Source of the DNA: Grimontia indica
Lineage (GTDB): Bacteria; Pseudomonadota; Gammaproteobacteria; Enterobacterales; Vibrionaceae
Assembly (NCBI RefSeq): GCF_000333895.2
Contig: NZ_ANFM02000028.1
Span: forward strand, 1 to 37,211
DNA: 37,211 bases
Reading direction: 5' to 3'
Shown: positions 34,532-37,211 of the stretch, one piece after another
How the letters are laid out: each line of letters opens with the position of its first letter
How positions within the stretch are numbered: the first letter of the stretch is position 1
Position numbers and translations under genes: made by a program
The notes under the pieces: generated by a model
Seen by the model: the letters and a program-made list of their open reading frames with translations, nothing else
Told to the model about the DNA's origin: nothing
The model's database searches: none

Positions 34532-36316
34532 TTACGCCAGGCTTAGTAGTGGCGAGCCAACAGTGACAGAATCACCTTCTTTCACCATCACGTCTTGCAC
34601 GACACCAGCGCGGGTTGCGCGAACTTCTGTTTCCATCTTCATTGCTTCCAGAATCAGCAGTACATCGCCTTCCTGAACCTGATGACCTTGTTTAGCAACC
34701 ACTTTGAAAATGTTACCCGCAAGAGGCGCTGCAACCGCTTCAGATGCACCTGCAGTTGGTGCAGGGACTGGAGCTGCAGTTGGCGCTGCACCAGAAGGCG
34801 TGACAGATGTCAGCTCGCCTTGCGGACCAACGACCACATCGTAAACCTGACCGTTTACCTGAACGCTGTAAGCTTCAGTGTCACCCGCAGAAGCTGGAGC
34901 TGCAGGAGCAGCTGCGACTTCAGGTTCAGAACCTGGTACTGGCTCAAAGGCATCCGGGTTGCCACGGTTTTTCAGGAATTTCAGACCAACCTGTGGGAAC
35001 AGAGAGTAAGTCAGAACGTCATCAACCTGCGCTTCTGCCAGTAAGATGCCTTCCTCTTTCGACTTGGCAATCAGCTCATCAGTCAAAATATGAAGCTCTG
35101 GCTCGATCAAATCAGCAGGACGACAAGTGATGGCTTCACCACCATCAAGCACACGTGCCTGAAGCTCTTTGTTTACTTCTGCTGGTGCTGCGCCATATTC
35201 GCCTTTCAGCACGCCCGCTGTTTCTTTGGTGATGCTCTTATAACGCTCGCCGGTCAGTACGTTGATGACCGCCTGAGTACCAACGATTTGAGAAGTTGGT
35301 GTCACCAGTGGGATATAACCCAAGTCTTCACGAACGCGAGGGATCTCTTCCAGTACTTCATCCAAACGATCGGCTGCGCCCTGCTCTTTAAGCTGGCCTT
35401 CCATGTTAGTCAGCATGCCGCCCGGTACCTGAGCAATCAGGATGCGAGAATCAACGCCTTTCAGCTGACCTTCAAACTTCGCGTACTTCTTACGAACTTC
35501 ACGGAAGTAAGCGGCAATTGGCTCGATTTTCTCGAGCTGCAGGCCAGTATCACGCTCAGTGCCTTGCAGCATAGCTACAACGGTTTCTGTTGGCGTGTGG
35601 CCGTAAGTTTGGCTCATTGAGGAAATCGCAGTGTCCAGCACATCCAGACCCGCTTCTACCGCTTTAACTGCAGTAGCAGTAGAAAGACCGGTTGTTGCAT
35701 GGCAGTGCAGCGCAAGAGGGATATCACAAGAAGCTTTGATGCGCTTGATCAGCTCTTCTGCCTCATAAGGCTTGAGCAGGCCAGACATGTCTTTGATACA
35801 CAGGGAGTGACAGCCCAGATCTTCAAGGCGTTTTGCCAGATCTGTCCAGGTGTCCAGTGTGTGGTAAGGGCTAGTGGTGTAAGACAACGTACCTTGAGCA
35901 TGCGCGCCAACATCCACAGCGGATTTCACCGCTTTCTCAAAGTTACGCACGTCATTCATCGCATCAAAAATACGGAATACGTCCATACCGTTGGCGTGGG
36001 CACGCTCAACGAATTTCTCTACCACGTCATCCGCATAATGCCGGTAACCCAGTAGGTTCTGACCACGCAACAGCATTTGCATTGGGGTTTTCGGCATCGC
36101 TTTTTTCAGTTCGCGCAGGCGAACCCATGGGTCTTCACCCAAGAAGCGGATACAGGCATCAAAGGTTGCGCCGCCCCAGGTTTCCAATGACCAGTAACCG
36201 ACATCATCTAACGCAGCGGCAATCGGTAACATGTCATCAAGACGCATACGGGTCGCAAACAGCGATTGGTGCGCATCACGCAAGACAACGTCTGTAATAG
36301 CGAGTGGCTTAGACAT
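34532..36316 (-). CDS. oadA: Oxaloacetate decarboxylase alpha subunit (biotin carboxyltransferase)
   Basis: Moves the carboxyl group of oxaloacetate to biotin, leaving pyruvate. The 594-residue protein has a carboxyltransferase TIM barrel (about 1-300; [17 protein letters not shown], metal site near Asp17), the conserved PYC/OADA domain (about 300-465), an Ala/Pro-rich flexible linker (about 475-525) and a biotinyl domain with the biotin-accepting Lys560 in [15 protein letters not shown] precedes the ATG. It lies 37 bp after oadG. Used in citrate fermentation in enterics; in vibrios without adjacent citrate genes, as here, it more likely serves sodium energetics or pyruvate/oxaloacetate balance. 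Confidence 0.98.
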   Translation of the reverse strand: MSKPLAITDVVLRDAHQSLFATRMRLDDMLPIAAALDDVGYWSLETWGGATFDACIRFLGEDPWVRLRELKKAMPKTPMQMLLRGQNLLGYRHYADDVVEKFVERAHANGMDVFRIFDAMNDVRNFEKAVKSAVDVGAHAQGTLSYTTSPYHTLDTWTDLAKRLEDLGCHSLCIKDMSGLLKPYEAEELIKRIKASCDIPLALHCHATTGLSTATAVKAVEAGLDVLDTAISSMSQTYGHTPTETVVAMLQGTERDTGLQLEKIEPIAAYFREVRKKYAKFEGQLKGVDSRILIAQVPGGMLTNMEGQLKEQGAADRLDEVLEEIPRVREDLGYIPLVTPTSQIVGTQAVINVLTGERYKSITKETAGVLKGEYGAAPAEVNKELQARVLDGGEAITCRPADLIEPELHILTDELIAKSKEEGILLAEAQVDDVLTYSLFPQVGLKFLKNRGNPDAFEPVPGSEPEVAAAPAAPASAGDTEAYSVQVNGQVYDVVVGPQGELTSVTPSGAAPTAAPVPAPTAGASEAVAAPLAGNIFKVVAKQGHQVQEGDVLLILEAMKMETEVRATRAGVVQDVMVKEGDSVTVGSPLLSLA

Positions 36317-36353
36317 ACGACAAAACTCCTTGTAATTGTATGTTTCGCATCAG

Positions 36354-36599
36354 CTAGCGCTGGCGATTACGGTATTTATGTACTGCTGCAGAAATCGCAG
36401 CAATAGTTTCCCCTGACACCTGACCATTATTGTTATTTGATGGGGTGGTCGTGGTGGTTGCCTGAGGTGGCAACTCTTCGGGGACCAAGCGGGACATCAG
36501 CTTGACCAGACCGACCAAGATGGTAAGAAAGACGAAAACCACTACCATGCCTGTCAGCATGAGTGTAGCGGCGTGCTGAAGAGTACTACCCAAATCCAT
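36354..36599 (-). CDS. oadG: Oxaloacetate decarboxylase gamma subunit
   Basis: Small membrane subunit that assembles the alpha and beta subunits and binds zinc. The 81-residue protein has one transmembrane helix (about 14-32, MLTGMVVVFVFLTILVGLVK) and a polar Thr/Asn/Pro-rich tail ending HKYRNRQR, typical of OadG. The frame extends 11 codons upstream, but the ATG at 36599 has AAGGAAG eight bases before it and gives the usual N-terminus. First gene of oadG-oadA-oadB. Confidence 0.92.
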   Translation of the reverse strand: MDLGSTLQHAATLMLTGMVVVFVFLTILVGLVKLMSRLVPEELPPQATTTTTPSNNNNGQVSGETIAAISAAVHKYRNRQR

Positions 36600-36655
36600 A
36601 TGTTTGCTTCCTTGCAGGTTACCGTATTCCATTTACCGGAAAATCGGCACGACTT

Positions 36656-36746
36656 TTCTCAACGAAACGTATTTTACATTTTGTTGAGAATTTACTCACT
36701 CAGTTAAGTTATCGGTCAAAATACTAACAAACTGCAATAATGACAA
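36656..36746 (-). promoter_or_regulatory. Likely oad operon promoter and leader inverted repeat
   Basis: On the minus strand, -35 TTGTCA (36741-36746), a 17-base spacer and -10 TATTTT (36718-36723), with a predicted start near 36711. Downstream lies an inverted repeat TTCTCAACgAAA/TTTtGTTGAGAA (36656-36667 and 36679-36690; one mismatch, 11-base spacer). It would be a leader hairpin or an operator; it matches no site I recognise. Confidence 0.55.
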
Positions 36747-37036
36747 TCCTGCAATACTCGTCAATTGCTTCATTTTCGGCCTCAGACGCAATAAATACGG
36801 ACAATTGTTACCATTTTGTTAATACTAGACACCTAAAACAGGCTGCAACTTGTTGCGGAAAGTTCGCAGTGTAAAAGTGCTATTTTTTAGTGAGTTAAGC
36901 GGTTTTTTCTCGAATAAGAAGAACAGTGAGCAGATAAAGTAGTAAAAGTATAAAAACGGAAAATATAGAGAAAAGTAAGGCTTTTGAGACAGTGAGAGAT
37001 TAGTCGGAAATTTCGAATAGAAATGCAGAAAAGAAA
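36747..37036. other. A/T-rich region between oad operon and tRNA genes
   Basis: No open frame, repeat or clear terminator is supported. It is strongly A/T rich (36840-37030 especially, with many AAAA and GTAAA runs). As the tRNA genes read toward it, a tRNA transcript end and upstream oad control sites should lie here, but none could be pinned down. Confidence 0.5.
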
Positions 37037-37113
37037 TGGCGCGACCGGGAGGATTCGAACCTCCGACCGCCTGGTTCGTAGCCAGGTACTCTATCCAGCT
37101 GAGCTACGGTCGC
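37037..37113 (-). tRNA. tRNA-Arg (anticodon ACG)
   Basis: A 77-base gene with encoded CCA. Acceptor stem GCGACCG/CGGTCGC, D-arm TAGCTCAGCTGGATAGAG, anticodon stem CCTGG/CCAGG with loop CTACGAA (anticodon at 37077-37079), and T-arm GGAGGTTCGAATCCTCC. ACG is read as ICG after deamination and decodes CGU, CGC and CGA. Very close to E. coli argQ/V/Y/Z, which also lie near yqaB. Confidence 0.98.
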
Positions 37114-37158
37114 GCAGGCATTGATTGCATAAAGGTATCAATCAAGGTGAAAGTGAAA

Positions 37159-37211
37159 TGGCGCGCTCGGGAGGATTCGAACCTCCGACCGCCTGGTTCG
37201 TAGCCAGGTAC
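37159..37211 (-). tRNA. tRNA-Arg (anticodon ACG), partial at window edge
   Basis: The 3' 53 bases of a second tRNA-Arg, from the anticodon stem to CCA, identical to the first copy in the anticodon stem-loop, variable loop and T-arm, but with a different acceptor stem (CGAGCGC instead of CGGTCGC). The 5' part is outside the window. A 45-bp spacer separates the two genes, so they are probably co-transcribed. Confidence 0.95.

Noticed and set aside
35090-35620. 176-codon plus-strand frame opposite oadA
   Set aside because: It is a shadow of the oadA coding pattern; no known motif is present.

Overview
The window looks like a chromosomal segment of a marine gammaproteobacterium of the family Vibrionaceae. 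The evidence is protein sequences very close to the E. coli and Vibrio forms, a moderate G+C content, an oadGAB sodium-pump operon next to a tRNA-Arg cluster and yqaB, and a Vibrionaceae-style miniature palindromic repeat. The genus is not certain; a Grimontia/Enterovibrio-like organism is only a guess.  Layout, left to right. The left edge (1-80) holds what looks like a stringent-type ribosomal RNA P1 promoter firing leftward out of the window, so an rrn operon probably starts just outside. Then come clpB (with a heat-shock sigma-32 promoter), pgeF and rluD on the minus strand; bamD and raiA on the plus strand (raiA with a CRP site at class II spacing); and pheL-pheA, a phenylalanine-attenuated operon whose 15-codon leader peptide is readable. 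A hairpin-like MITE separates pheA from the convergent aroF-tyrA operon, which has a near-consensus TyrR box over its promoter. Next are a DUF2799 lipoprotein, an HdeD-like membrane protein and yjjG, then the translation cluster rpsP-rimM-trmD-rplS and ffh, and the divergent ypjD and corB-like genes. This order matches E. coli almost gene for gene, except that yfiR-yfiN-yfiB are missing.  From about 18.6 to 26.8 kb the backbone is interrupted by an accessory block: a soluble double-PAS chemoreceptor, a GtsABCD-like sugar ABC importer with a LacI-family regulator, and a small SLT-domain lipoprotein. This block lies between corB and gshA, where luxS would be expected from E. coli and V. cholerae gene order, and no luxS is present in the window. 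Sugar sensing and import with local repression is the natural reading of the LacI/ABC part.  From 26.8 kb the backbone resumes: gshA (glutathione synthesis), a large M16 zinc-peptidase lipoprotein, yqaA, yqaB, a quinone-oxidoreductase-like gene, the sodium-pumping oxaloacetate decarboxylase operon oadG-oadA-oadB, and two tRNA-Arg(ACG) genes, the last cut by the window edge.  No CRISPR array, prophage, transposase or toxin-antitoxin pair was seen. The most notable points are the missing luxS with an accessory block in its place, the repeat that supplies the tyrA stop codon, and several intact classical control circuits (pheL attenuator, TyrR, sigma-32, CRP, rrn P1).
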